Below are positions 20,515 to 27,789 of a stretch of DNA of 46,860 nt, piece after piece. The notes under the pieces are model-generated. The model searched no databases. It saw nothing but the letters and a program-made list of their open reading frames with translations, and was not told the DNA's origin. Source of the DNA: DASULK01 sp036278255 (GTDB lineage: Bacteria > Actinomycetota > Actinomycetes > Mycobacteriales > Micromonosporaceae); the NCBI GenBank assembly GCA_036278255.1, contig DASULK010000271.1:1-46860 (forward strand), written 5' to 3'. Both the position numbers and the translations under genes were made by a program. The stretch's first letter is position 1, and the number at the start of each line of letters is the position of its first letter.

Positions 20515-20991
20515 TCAGACCGTCCGGCCGTTGCGGCGGTCGAGGACCAGCAGGCACGGGCCGCAGGTGACCCGCTCCACCTCATCGGTGATGCCGTCGG
20601 CTCCGTAGGCCTCGCCGCACGCCTGGAAGCCGAGGGTCGGGGCGAGCCAGTGGACGGTTGCGGGGATCTGCATCTCCCGGATTCCCCGCTTCGCGGCGGC
20701 CACCTCCATGGCGTACTGGGTGCGAGCGGCGTCCTCAGCCACGGCCTCGTCGTAGGCCTGGGCGACGGCGTCACGGACCCGGAGGATGTAGCCGGTGGCG
20801 ACGCGGCGGGCCATCTTCATGGTGCGGCCGGCGTCGGAGGCGTACCGCGGGTTGCCGTACCGGTTGGTCGTGTAGATGCGGAACTGGCCGTCGCCGCCGC
20901 GGATGACGCGCACGCCGGTCTCGTCGTGGAGGTACTCCCCTTCGCGGATCTTGCGGACGATGGTCTTGTTCTTGATGGCGTCTTGCTTCAC
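20515..20991 (-). CDS. First gene of the operator-controlled operon, unknown
   Basis: A 158-residue product. GTG at 20991 is chosen because it has a GGGAGA site and lies inside the predicted transcript; the more upstream GTG at 21027 falls next to the -10 box. It begins with a lysine-rich helix (KQDAIKNKTIVRKIREGEYL), then a beta segment (FRIYTTNRYGNPRY) and a long helix. The C-terminal VTCGPCLLVLDRRNGR has a CGPC pair. It may be DNA-binding; no family recognised. Confidence 0.6.
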   Translation of the reverse strand: MKQDAIKNKTIVRKIREGEYLHDETGVRVIRGGDGQFRIYTTNRYGNPRYASDAGRTMKMARRVATGYILRVRDAVAQAYDEAVAEDAARTQYAMEVAAAKRGIREMQIPATVHWLAPTLGFQACGEAYGADGITDEVERVTCGPCLLVLDRRNGRTV

Positions 20992-21004
20992 GTCGTCTCC
21001 CAAA

Positions 21005-21033
21005 AACGTTGTTTCGCTTGCGTGCACAACGTT
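21005..21033. promoter_or_regulatory. Operator 1 (TTGT-N13-ACAA palindrome)
   Basis: AACGTTGT (21005-21012) and ACAACGTT (21026-21033) are perfect inverted arms separated by 13 bp. It overlaps the -10 box and start point of the promoter at 21058-21029. Confidence 0.75.
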
Positions 21034-21058
21034 AGCCGGAGGGGAAACCTTGTGTCAA
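21029..21058 (-). promoter_or_regulatory. Consensus-like promoter under dual operators
   Basis: On the minus strand TTGACA (21058-21053) and TAACGT (21034-21029) are separated by 18 nt: a perfect -35 and a TANNNT -10. Both boxes are covered by operator arms, so it should be strongly repressible. It drives 20991-18869. Confidence 0.75.
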
Positions 21059-21075
21059 CTAGCGCAACAAGGTTT
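21045..21075. promoter_or_regulatory. Operator 2 (TTGT-N13-ACAA palindrome)
   Basis: AAACCTTGT (21045-21053) and ACAAGGTTT (21067-21075) are perfect nine-base arms with the same 13-bp spacing as operator 1. The centres are 41 bp apart, about four helical turns. It overlaps the -35 box. Confidence 0.75.
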
Positions 21076-21093
21076 TTCGGGGGTGGACGCAAA

Positions 21094-21134
21094 GAAGCGC
21101 CCCCACCGCCGCGCAGGGCAGGTGGGGGCGCTTC
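21094..21134 (-). terminator. Terminator after the GH26-like gene
   Basis: GAAGCGCCCCCACC (21094-21107) pairs perfectly with GGTGGGGGCGCTTC (21121-21134). It lies 37 bp past the stop at 21171 and insulates the operator region. Confidence 0.75.
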
Positions 21135-21170
21135 ATCAGCGTCGGGGTGGACGCAAGGCACGCATGGGCC

Positions 21171-22100
21171 CTACGGATGAGTATGACGACTGGCGAGGTC
21201 TTGCGCGACCAAACAGCCATATTGCTCGCACACGAGCACGTCGGGGACGCTCGCCGGGCGGAACCCGGCCGGCTGGTTCGGCTGGGCGAGCAGCGCGAAC
21301 CCTTCGCGGATCGCCGCGCGGGCCTCGTCGTCGAGCAGCCAGCCGGCGTTCTTCTCGGTACCGTCGGTACCCCACGGGCACACCACCTCGTACCGCCGCC
21401 CGTCGGCGGTGTTGGCAAGCCAGTCGAAGTCGGCCCGGAAGCCTGCGGCCCGGCCAGGGTCGGCCATGCGCCCCCACTCGGCGAGGCCGGCCCGGCGCTC
21501 CGGGTAAGGGGCGAGCATGTGGGCGTGCCAGCGGACCCGCCCGGGATGGTTGGCCAGGGTGAGGGACTGCCCGAAGGTCTGCCCGAAATAGACGTCCAGA
21601 AGGTAGAAGTCGGCCTGCAGGTTTTCCGCCCATGCCTTCGGGTCGTCTGCAGTCTTTGAAGCCCCGGGCCGCCACTGGTAGGCCATACCCGCGTAGGCGA
21701 CGTCCACCGACGGCCCGCCCGCCTTGATGGCCTGCCGTGCCCGGTTGAAGCCGGGCACGAACGTGCTGGCCTTCATGTTGTCTTCGGGCTCGTGGTAGAT
21801 GACCAGCACGATCCGCTCACCCACGCACACGGCGCCCAGTTCGGTGAGCCGTTCGTCCCAGTCGCCCCGGGCGGCCGCCGCCATGTCGATCTTCACGCGG
21901 ACCAGGCACCCGCCGCCGGCATCCGTGTACGGGGCGGCGCCGTTGAGCACCAGCGACTTGAGCCGCTTGGCCGACGTGTTCTTCGGCAGCGGCCGCCCGC
22001 GGTTGCTGACGAACGCCCCGCCCCAGGTGTGGCCGGGGTAGTCGGCGGCGGTGTCGGCCGGCGGCCGGTCCTCGTGGACGCCGAGGATTCGTGCGGTCAT
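21171..22100 (-). CDS. GH26-like glycoside hydrolase
   Basis: A 309-residue product from ATG at 22100. It has a TIM-barrel hydrolase pattern: IVLVIYHEPEDNM with the likely acid/base E104, ADFYLLDVYF (about 163-172), and LAEWGRMAD with a candidate nucleophile E208, as in GH26 mannanase/endoglucanase-like enzymes. There is no signal peptide or membrane segment. It is monocistronic with its own terminator and far from the tail genes. It may degrade a cell-surface glycan after release or act on a storage glycan. Substrate cannot be told. Confidence 0.6.
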   Translation of the reverse strand: MTARILGVHEDRPPADTAADYPGHTWGGAFVSNRGRPLPKNTSAKRLKSLVLNGAAPYTDAGGGCLVRVKIDMAAAARGDWDERLTELGAVCVGERIVLVIYHEPEDNMKASTFVPGFNRARQAIKAGGPSVDVAYAGMAYQWRPGASKTADDPKAWAENLQADFYLLDVYFGQTFGQSLTLANHPGRVRWHAHMLAPYPERRAGLAEWGRMADPGRAAGFRADFDWLANTADGRRYEVVCPWGTDGTEKNAGWLLDDEARAAIREGFALLAQPNQPAGFRPASVPDVLVCEQYGCLVAQDLASRHTHP

Positions 22101-22148
22101 GTGGTGGGGCTCCGTTCCTGGCGGGCGGCCAGCGCACCGTCGCCATGG

Positions 22149-22177
22149 TTGACGCTTACTGGATAACCCAGTAATGT
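22149..22177 (+). promoter_or_regulatory. Leaderless-type promoter of the RHH gene
   Basis: TTGACG (22149-22154) and TAATGT (22172-22177) are 17 nt apart. The ATG at 22185 falls seven bases after the -10 box, so transcription should begin at the start codon and yield a leaderless message. Confidence 0.75.
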
Positions 22178-22182
22178 ACTGG
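22158..22182. promoter_or_regulatory. RHH operator: three ACTGG half-sites at 10-bp steps
   Basis: ACTGG (22158-22162), inverted CCAGT (22168-22172) and ACTGG (22178-22182) are centred at 22160, 22170 and 22180, one helical turn apart. They surround the -10 box. Such spacing fits side-by-side binding by RHH dimers. Confidence 0.7.
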
Positions 22183-22184
22183 AC

Positions 22185-22379
22185 ATGACAGCAACCGGGT
22201 ACGTGAACATGTCGGTGAAGCCTGAGGCCAAGCGAGCGCTGGAATTACTGGCGCTGGACCTCTCGAAGGAGCTGGGCCGGAGAGTCACCCTCAGCGAGGC
22301 GCTGGAGATGGGGATGCGGGCGCTTCTGGTTAACGAGGTGGACGTGGCCGAGGGCGCCGACTACCGCGTTGAAGGGTGA
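22185..22379 (+). CDS. Ribbon-helix-helix transcriptional regulator
   Basis: A 64-residue product from ATG at 22185. YVNMSVKPEAKRALELLALDLSKELGRRVTLSEALEMGMRALL has the RHH layout: a short strand (VNMSV) for DNA contact, helix A, a turn at GRRVT, and helix B. It should form dimers that bind the ACTGG array over its own promoter and autoregulate. It may also control the divergent GH26-like gene, whose start is 84 bp away. Confidence 0.8.
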   Translation: MTATGYVNMSVKPEAKRALELLALDLSKELGRRVTLSEALEMGMRALLVNEVDVAEGADYRVEG

Positions 22380-22386
22380 GCGAGGA

Positions 22387-22863
22387 ATGACAACCAGCGG
22401 CCTTTACACCTACCACTTCCTGCCCCTGAAACTCATCCGCCCCGATGACCAGATCAAGTCGGCGGACGGCCGATCCTGGCTGGCCCCGGTCACCTTCGTT
22501 GAGTACCGCCCGCCGTGCTGGACCAGAGTGTGGTGGACCACCAGGCCGAGGCCGGGCATCTCTTGCTCCCCGCCTGATTGGGAGCGTCCGAACGACACGA
22601 AGGTGCGTATCCGGCGGCCCCGGCCGAACCACGACGCGACCCGCGAGGAAATCGCCGCCGAGTTCGCCCGGCATGGCTGCAAGGTCGAATCGGTCGACCA
22701 AACCGACCTGCGGATCACCAAGGCCAGTAGCGGGCGTCGCCGGTCGGCTTTGCTGTACTTCTACGCCGACACCGGCACCTTTTCTGGCGCGCACATCGGC
22801 TCACAGCACGTGCGCAGCATCGATGTTGTCCGCCGGCACTTTACCGTCCCGACCTATCACTGA
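22387..22863 (+). CDS. Unknown protein in the RHH operon
   Basis: A 158-residue product from ATG at 22387 with a GAGGA site, 7 bp after the RHH stop. The N-terminal half is rich in Pro, Arg and Trp. The C-terminal half has an alpha/beta pattern (REEIAAEFARHGCKVESVDQTDLRITKAS, then SALLYFYADTGTFSGAHIG). No family recognised. Ends before a strong terminator. Confidence 0.65.
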   Translation: MTTSGLYTYHFLPLKLIRPDDQIKSADGRSWLAPVTFVEYRPPCWTRVWWTTRPRPGISCSPPDWERPNDTKVRIRRPRPNHDATREEIAAEFARHGCKVESVDQTDLRITKASSGRRRSALLYFYADTGTFSGAHIGSQHVRSIDVVRRHFTVPTYH

Positions 22864-22889
22864 GGGCTGCGGAGATCCAGCGCCCGTAC

Positions 22890-22920
22890 ACGAAGGCCCG
22901 GCGCCCGGCCGGGCCTTCGT
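22890..22920. terminator. Bidirectional terminator
   Basis: ACGAAGGCCCGGC (22890-22902) and GCCGGGCCTTCGT (22908-22920) form a perfect 13-bp stem with a five-base loop. It separates the RHH operon from the end of the late minus-strand operon at 22971. Confidence 0.85.
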
Positions 22921-22970
22921 CATTCACAGATTCGTGGTGATGACCCTCGTGGCTAGGGTGTCGAATCCGC

Positions 22971-23237
22971 TCAGACCCGCTCGGGCCAGTGCCATGTGCC
23001 GCCGCGGCCGAGCTGCTCGCCCTCGGCCTGGAGAACCGACCGATTGAAGAACATGCCCTCGGGGTTCAGCACGCACAGGCTTACGTGGCCGAGGTGCGTA
23101 CCGTCGCTGGCCTCCGGCGGGGTCTGGTAGTCGTCCACCGCAGTGATGATCGCGGCGCGGCAGACGCTCGGGTACTCGCCGCCCGGAGTTCCGTAGCTGA
23201 CGTAGTGGACGACCCGGCCGATGCTCGGCTGCTGCAT
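22971..23237 (-). CDS. Small unknown protein at the end of the lysis region
   Basis: An 88-residue product from ATG at 23237 with an AGGAG site. The sequence (GRVVHYVSYGTPGGEYPSVCRAAIITAV, then HVSLCVLNPEGMFFN) is a beta-rich fold often seen in small proteins near lysis genes of actinophages. Function not established. Confidence 0.65.
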   Translation of the reverse strand: MQQPSIGRVVHYVSYGTPGGEYPSVCRAAIITAVDDYQTPPEASDGTHLGHVSLCVLNPEGMFFNRSVLQAEGEQLGRGGTWHWPERV

Positions 23238-23240
23238 GAT

Positions 23241-23280
23241 GCTCCTAATTTCCTGCCAGTTGCTCCTAAATTGGGAGCAA
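23241..23280 (-). promoter_or_regulatory. Duplicated AATTTAGGAGC-type leader with hairpin
   Basis: The minus strand has near-repeats of AATTTAGGAGCAAC and AAATTAGGAGCATC about 21 bp apart, the second being the ribosome-binding site of the 23237 gene. TTGCTCC (23260-23266) and GGAGCAA (23274-23280) can pair, which would occlude the upstream copy. Confidence 0.4.
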
Positions 23281-23283
23281 GAG

Positions 23284-23520
23284 TTACGTGGTGGGATCCG
23301 TGCGTCGCACCGCGGACGGGTCGCCCGGCTCGCCCATGTCGGCCGTGGCGATCGACGTCAACACCGACGCCAACGCGGCCAGCGTCGACACACCCACCAC
23401 GGAACGCCAGTCGACGTCGAGAATGTCCAGGCCGTCACCGGACACTAACGCCAACGCTGCCTGAGCGAACGTCTTGACGAGGCGCTCCAGGGCTTGGCGC
23501 CAAAAATTACGGGTCCACAC
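23284..23520 (-). CDS. Holin, r1t family
   Basis: A 78-residue product from GTG at 23520 with a GGAGAG site. WTRNFWRQALERLVKTFAQAALALVSGDGLDILDVDWRSVVGVSTLAALASVLTSIAT follows the phage r1t holin pattern: two hydrophobic helices separated by a short loop with the LDVDW motif, and a charged C-terminus. It should permeabilise the membrane to release the amidase. The frame extends to 23943 but only as overlap. Confidence 0.85.
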   Translation of the reverse strand: MWTRNFWRQALERLVKTFAQAALALVSGDGLDILDVDWRSVVGVSTLAALASVLTSIATADMGEPGDPSAVRRTDPTT

Positions 23521-23537
23521 GGTGGCTCTCCAGCAGG

Positions 23538-23888
23538 TCAGCCGCACGTCTGGGACGGCGGCGCCGGTATCGGGTTGGCGTGGCGTTGCGCGTTCGCGGC
23601 GGCCCTGCGCGCCAGGTAGGCGCGCAGGTGCACAACCGTCGACTGGGGGTTGTCCGCGACCTGACGGAACAGCTCGTCCTGGGCTTGCCGGTCCTGCTCG
23701 GCGGCCATCGCCCGCGCCCGCTGGGACGCGTTGCTGGCCTCGTTGTAGGCAGCCTGGCAGGCGGTCTGCGCGCGCAGTTGCACGCCCAGCCACAGCGACA
23801 GCCCCAACGCCAGCACGGCGATGAGCTGCACGGCGCGGGTGACGAGGCTGGAGTCCAGAGCCGTCTTGAGCCGCGGGGGTACGGTCAC
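23538..23888 (-). CDS. Single-TM coiled-coil lysis-region protein
   Basis: A 116-residue product from GTG at 23888 (GTGA overlap). One membrane helix (about 18-36, VQLIAVLALGLSLWLGVQL) is followed by a periplasm-side helix rich in Ala, Gln and Arg and ending near a cysteine. The layout recalls spanin-like or holin-accessory proteins, but no family is recognised. Confidence 0.6.
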   Translation of the reverse strand: MTVPPRLKTALDSSLVTRAVQLIAVLALGLSLWLGVQLRAQTACQAAYNEASNASQRARAMAAEQDRQAQDELFRQVADNPQSTVVHLRAYLARRAAANAQRHANPIPAPPSQTCG

Positions 23889-24001
23889 CGGCGTCCCCTT
23901 CCGGGTCGGTCCACGATGAGGCGGTTGACGAGCAGCCCGGCAACGGCCCACAGGCCCAGCGAGCCGATGGACGCCAGAGCGTAGGTGAGAGTCACGGTCA
24001 T
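23885..24001 (-). CDS. Very small membrane protein
   Basis: A 38-residue product from ATG at 24001, overlapping both neighbours (ATGA and GTGA). It is one membrane helix (TYALASIGSLGLWAVAGLLVNRLIV) with a basic tail. Possibly a second holin-type or antiholin component. Confidence 0.5.
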   Translation of the reverse strand: MTVTLTYALASIGSLGLWAVAGLLVNRLIVDRPGRGRR

Positions 24002-24216
24002 GTTGTTGCCCCATCCGCCGGGGCGGTAGACACGTCCGGCGGTGGGCTGCCGCCACCGCCGATCCTGGGAGGGTTCAACGCCAACCACAACCCGCCCGGC
24101 ACGCCGAGGAGGATCGGGTCGGGCAGTTCGCCCCGGATGAGGGTCACGATGACCACCGCCAGCCACGCCGCCAGCACCACCAGCATGACGAGGTTGCGCA
24201 GCCACTGCGGCATCAT
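23998..24216 (-). CDS. Small membrane protein of the lysis cassette
   Basis: A 72-residue product from ATG at 24216. Hydrophobic helices lie at 9-26 (LVMLVVLAAWLAVVIVTL) and about 34-47, followed by a Pro/Gly-rich tail. It directly follows the endolysin gene, so a holin-related role is likely. Confidence 0.6.
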   Translation of the reverse strand: MMPQWLRNLVMLVVLAAWLAVVIVTLIRGELPDPILLGVPGGLWLALNPPRIGGGGSPPPDVSTAPADGATT

Positions 24217-24229
24217 CGTGGCCCCTTGT

Positions 24230-25090
24230 CTAGTGGCCGGCGGCGCGCAGCGCTGTCAGCACCTCATCGATCTTCGCCTCAATGCTGGCCAGTCTGCGCT
24301 CTACGGTCTCGCTGGTCACGGTGACCCGCGCGAGGATCTCCTCAGCGGCAACGTTAGCGTCGATCGCGTCGATGACGGCGCGCTGGAGTAGCAGGTCCGA
24401 CCGGTAGGTGCTGCCGGTCGGCTTACCGAGGCGCTCCGCGCACGGATCGGTGAGCTTGATCTGGGCTTGGACGATGTCGTCGGCGGTGAGAGACACCGGT
24501 GGCTCCTTCAGTGAGTCGAGCTCGGTTTGGATCAGGCCCAGTAGGACGTCCCACGGGAACTGCGGGCCAGGGTCGGTGTGGTCGCCGCCGTCCTCCGGGT
24601 ACGCCTGCGTGCAGTCGACGTGCCCGACGATGCCGCGCGGGCCGTCCGGGTACTCGGTCCACGCCCGCCGGGTCTCCAGTGGGGTCAGTCGGCGGACCGG
24701 GATGCTGTAGCGCAGGCAGTCACGGGCGATCTGCTTCGCCGCGTTCTTCAGGGTGGCCAGGGATGCCTCGTCGAGCCACTCGGCGCGGGACTGCACGGTG
24801 CCGCACAGCTCGTACTGGATGCCCAAACGGTTGCCCTTGTAGAGGGCGGCGTTGGCCCGGTCCTCGGTGGAGACGCACTGCACGACACTGTCTCGATCGA
24901 CAAAATAGTGCGTCGATGTCCCATCGGTGCGGCGCTGGTCGTAGGCGGCGCCATCCTCGGCGCTGGTGGAGCGTTCCGACCCGGCCGTGTAGTGGATGAC
25001 GATGTAGCGGGGCGCCTTGCCGTCGCGGCCGCGGCCCCAGCCGCGCGGCTGGACCATCCGCAGGTCCGGGTACTGCGCTGACTGGGCCAT
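24230..25090 (-). CDS. Endolysin: N-acetylmuramoyl-L-alanine amidase
   Basis: A 286-residue product from ATG at 25090, overlapping the previous stop (ATGA). It is an amidase_2 domain: YIVIHYTAG with zinc ligand H33, HYFVDRDSVVQCV (61-73), IVGHVDC with H157, and HTDPGPQFPW with D173. It cleaves the stem peptide from peptidoglycan. The C-terminal 100 residues are helical and coiled-coil-like (VERRLASIEAKIDEVLTALR) rather than a known cell-wall binding repeat. The open frame continues to 25465 only as overlap. Confidence 0.9.
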   Translation of the reverse strand: MAQSAQYPDLRMVQPRGWGRGRDGKAPRYIVIHYTAGSERSTSAEDGAAYDQRRTDGTSTHYFVDRDSVVQCVSTEDRANAALYKGNRLGIQYELCGTVQSRAEWLDEASLATLKNAAKQIARDCLRYSIPVRRLTPLETRRAWTEYPDGPRGIVGHVDCTQAYPEDGGDHTDPGPQFPWDVLLGLIQTELDSLKEPPVSLTADDIVQAQIKLTDPCAERLGKPTGSTYRSDLLLQRAVIDAIDANVAAEEILARVTVTSETVERRLASIEAKIDEVLTALRAAGH

Positions 25091-25602
25091 CACGCCGCCT
25101 CGTAGGTGATCGACCAGTGCGCGGCGTCGGAGGTCGCCCACGTGAACGGGACCGTCGCGGCCGCCGAACCGGACATCGTCGACAGGAACAGGTGGGTGGT
25201 GTCGTACAGCACGGCCGCGGCCGGCTGGCGGTTCGCGGTCACGCTGTTGTCGAACAGGTACGCGCTGCCCGGGTAGAGGGCCTGGACTGTGGCGACGGTT
25301 TTCGCGGTGACGGGCAGGCTGATCAGCCACGCCCCGGACCCGTACGTCGTCGTGTTGCCCATGCTGATGTATCCGACGTAGGTGATCCGCTTGCCGATCT
25401 GCTGGTAGCGGCCGTACAGGGTGGCGTTGGCGCCCGCTACCGGGTTGGTGGTGGCGGCCGTCCACGTCGGCGTGTAGTCGGTCCAGGCGATCAGTGCGGC
25501 GATGTCGGCGTCCACGTCGGCGGCCAGGTTGCCCAGGTCCAGCGGGACGTTGGGGGCGGACGACGCGGCCGGGTAGCGGTAGCCGCGGCTGGTGGTGGGC
25601 AC
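25090..25602 (-). CDS. Minor tail protein, possibly receptor-binding
   Basis: A 170-residue product from GTG at 25602. It begins with a typical siphovirus tail-tip stretch (GYRYPAASSAPNVPLDLGNLAADVDADI), then a beta-sandwich-like region rich in Thr, Tyr and Trp. Its place between hub and lysin suggests a virion tip or adsorption protein. Confidence 0.65.
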   Translation of the reverse strand: MPTTSRGYRYPAASSAPNVPLDLGNLAADVDADIAALIAWTDYTPTWTAATTNPVAGANATLYGRYQQIGKRITYVGYISMGNTTTYGSGAWLISLPVTAKTVATVQALYPGSAYLFDNSVTANRQPAAAVLYDTTHLFLSTMSGSAAATVPFTWATSDAAHWSITYEAA

Positions 25603-25610
25603 GATGCCTC

Positions 25611-25886
25611 CTACGGGGTGCCGATGACCTGATCGAGGATCAGGACCGAACCGGTGGACTGGATGAGCAGGACAACGACGTGGCCGACGGTGGGTGTGTA
25701 GCCGGCCAGGTAGGCGGCGTCGGCGGTCACCCCGCGGTACGTGACCCGGGCCAGATCGTTGCCGTCCGACGCGGCACCGGCCGTCACGGAGGTGACCTCA
25801 CCCGGTTCCATCCAGCAGTATTGGACACCCTGCGGTGGGCGGTCGCGGCCGAGCTCGGCGGCGAGGCGTTGGGCTCCGATGCGCAT
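25611..25886 (-). CDS. Small tail protein
   Basis: A 91-residue product from ATG at 25886. Beta-rich (GEVTSVTAGAASDGNDLARVTYRGVTADAAYL, then TVGHVVVLLIQSTGSVLILDQVIG), consistent with an OB-like domain as in baseplate or tail-tip proteins. It lies between the hub and receptor-binding candidates. Confidence 0.6.
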   Translation of the reverse strand: MRIGAQRLAAELGRDRPPQGVQYCWMEPGEVTSVTAGAASDGNDLARVTYRGVTADAAYLAGYTPTVGHVVVLLIQSTGSVLILDQVIGTP

Positions 25887-25889
25887 CCG

Positions 25890-26993
25890 CTACTCCCCTG
25901 CCGGGACGTCGCCGTCGGGCCGTCCGGACTTGGTGGTGATCTGCTGCACGCCACCCACATCTAGCGGGATGGTGACCGTGTCGATCATGTGTAGCTCACT
26001 TACCCCGTCCGGCGTCAGCACGGTAATCACGTCGCCGCGGTCCAGCGCAGGGTTGACCGCGGAGGACAGGTTGACCTGGGCGTTGACCGCCTTCAACTGC
26101 AGCAGCTTCGCCCGGGCTGCAAGGAGTGCCTGGGTGGGCGATCTGAAGGTGGGCGAGCTGTAGAAATATGGCACGCGGCCGAACGGCCCGCCCACGTACG
26201 TCGGTGAGGTGGTGTCGGTGTCGGCCGCGGTTTGCGGCGCGAATGGCGTCCTGCCGTCCACGGCCGCCATCGACGCGACCACGACGTTGTACATGCGGCT
26301 GCGGTCGCGGGTCATGTCGCCGCCCAGCATCACCCCCGACGCGCCCGCATCCACCGACCACACCGGCACCTGCGACAGCAGCGGCACATCCCGGATGACG
26401 AGGTTGCCGTCCGGGTCGAAAAACACCTCCGCCCCGATGGACTCGGCGAGGTCAACGACCGCGGCGGACCGGTCCCGGTCCCACACGACAGCACCCACAA
26501 CGGTGGTGTCGGTGGTGAGCAGGCTGGTCGAGTCGAACGTGACGGCCTCCGACACCAGGCGATAGATCTCGGTGGTGATCTTGTTGGTCCTGACGGACGT
26601 CTTCGGGTTCTCGAACTGCGCCCTTTGCACGCGCGCCCAACGGTCCGGCGCCGACCGAACCTGAAGGCCCCCGCCCGGCGCCATCTGCACACTCATCGAG
26701 TCCAGGCCGAACACGCCAAGCGGTACCTGCTCGACGACCCCGGACGGGTAGCGGACCCCCCGGTACGGGCGGAGCTCGGCGCCCAGCACGTTGACCGTGT
26801 CCCACAGGCCGGCGTCGGCGAGGGTCACGTCCAGGGTGCGACGGGCCCCAGCCCCGGAGCCGACGGTCACCGCCCCGCCGAGGATCTCCACATTCTCAAG
26901 AAGGAGAGCACCGTCATACCAGATGTCGAGCTGCACGCTGACGGCGTGCGGGCCGCGGAGGGCGTCGAGGAACGTGTCGGAGACGTCGTACAT
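25890..26993 (-). CDS. Tail hub / minor tail protein (DUF5047-like)
   Basis: A 367-residue product from ATG at 26993. The start (SDTFLDALRGPHAVSVQLDIWYDGALLLENVEI) and the middle (SIGAEVFFDPDGNLVIRDVPL) match the pattern of actinophage tail proteins near the distal tail gene, with domains like the gp27/Tal hub fold. It should form the tail tip below the distal tail protein. Confidence 0.75.
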   Translation of the reverse strand: MYDVSDTFLDALRGPHAVSVQLDIWYDGALLLENVEILGGAVTVGSGAGARRTLDVTLADAGLWDTVNVLGAELRPYRGVRYPSGVVEQVPLGVFGLDSMSVQMAPGGGLQVRSAPDRWARVQRAQFENPKTSVRTNKITTEIYRLVSEAVTFDSTSLLTTDTTVVGAVVWDRDRSAAVVDLAESIGAEVFFDPDGNLVIRDVPLLSQVPVWSVDAGASGVMLGGDMTRDRSRMYNVVVASMAAVDGRTPFAPQTAADTDTTSPTYVGGPFGRVPYFYSSPTFRSPTQALLAARAKLLQLKAVNAQVNLSSAVNPALDRGDVITVLTPDGVSELHMIDTVTIPLDVGGVQQITTKSGRPDGDVPAGE

Positions 26994-27002
26994 GGCGCCG
27001 CC

Positions 27003-27779
27003 TCAGTTGCCGGTGAGCAGGTCGGTATAGGTGCCGTACGTGGTGCGGACCGCGGTATACGTGGCCAGATCGGCGAGCACGGAGGCGTAGGTGCGCTCCG
27101 ACTGCAACCCGCCTGCGGGACGATCCACGACGATGTACGGGGCCGTCCAGATTCGCCACGGGTGCGGGTAGTAGTCCGGCCGAAGCCGCGCCTGGCGTAG
27201 GTCACCCAACGCCAGGTACTGGTGCCGGTCCATGCCGTAGTTCTTGCTGATTGGCAGGTCGAGCAGCAGCACCGCGACGTCGTCAAGCAGGGCCAGCAAC
27301 GCGGCCGCCTCATCGTCGGTCTTCGTGCGAATGGTGATCGTGTCCCGTTTCGCCCGCCGCCGGCCGTCCGTCACGACGATCGGCGCCCGCCGGTTCAACG
27401 GCTCCAAGATCGCTTGGTTGACCGGGCGGACCGGCTCCCCCTCGCCCTGAAAGTCGATCTCCATCGACAGGGACGGCACGCCGGGATGGCGCAGCCAAAT
27501 CTTGTCGACGTCGAGGGTGACGGGCCCGGCGGTGAGGGTGCCGGCGGCGGTGGTGGCTGTGTACGTGGACGGTTCCCCGAACCACGATTCGTAGTCGTAG
27601 CCGACCCACGTGCCGGACCCGTCGAGGGTGGCCGGCTCGCCCAACCGGACGGGCCGGTCGGCGCCGTCCGGGTCGGTGCGCATAATCACCGCCGACGTCT
27701 GCCCCGTGTACGTCAGCTCCAGCAGTGTCCGCGGTGGCGAGTTCGTCGGTTCGGCGGTGGCCGTGAACGCGGTCGTCAT
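27003..27779 (-). CDS. Distal tail protein
   Basis: A 258-residue product from ATG at 27779. TLLELTYTGQTSAVIMRTDPDGADRPVRLGEPATLDG and repeated beta stretches with AILEPLNRRAPIVVTDG and LALGDLRQARLRPDYYPHPWRIWTAPYIVVDRPAGG fit a siphovirus Dit-like protein. It follows the tape measure, the canonical order. The frame opens to 27869, but the start after the tape-measure stop is preferred. Confidence 0.75.
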   Translation of the reverse strand: MTTAFTATAEPTNSPPRTLLELTYTGQTSAVIMRTDPDGADRPVRLGEPATLDGSGTWVGYDYESWFGEPSTYTATTAAGTLTAGPVTLDVDKIWLRHPGVPSLSMEIDFQGEGEPVRPVNQAILEPLNRRAPIVVTDGRRRAKRDTITIRTKTDDEAAALLALLDDVAVLLLDLPISKNYGMDRHQYLALGDLRQARLRPDYYPHPWRIWTAPYIVVDRPAGGLQSERTYASVLADLATYTAVRTTYGTYTDLLTGN

Positions 27780-27789
27780 GGTCGCCCCC

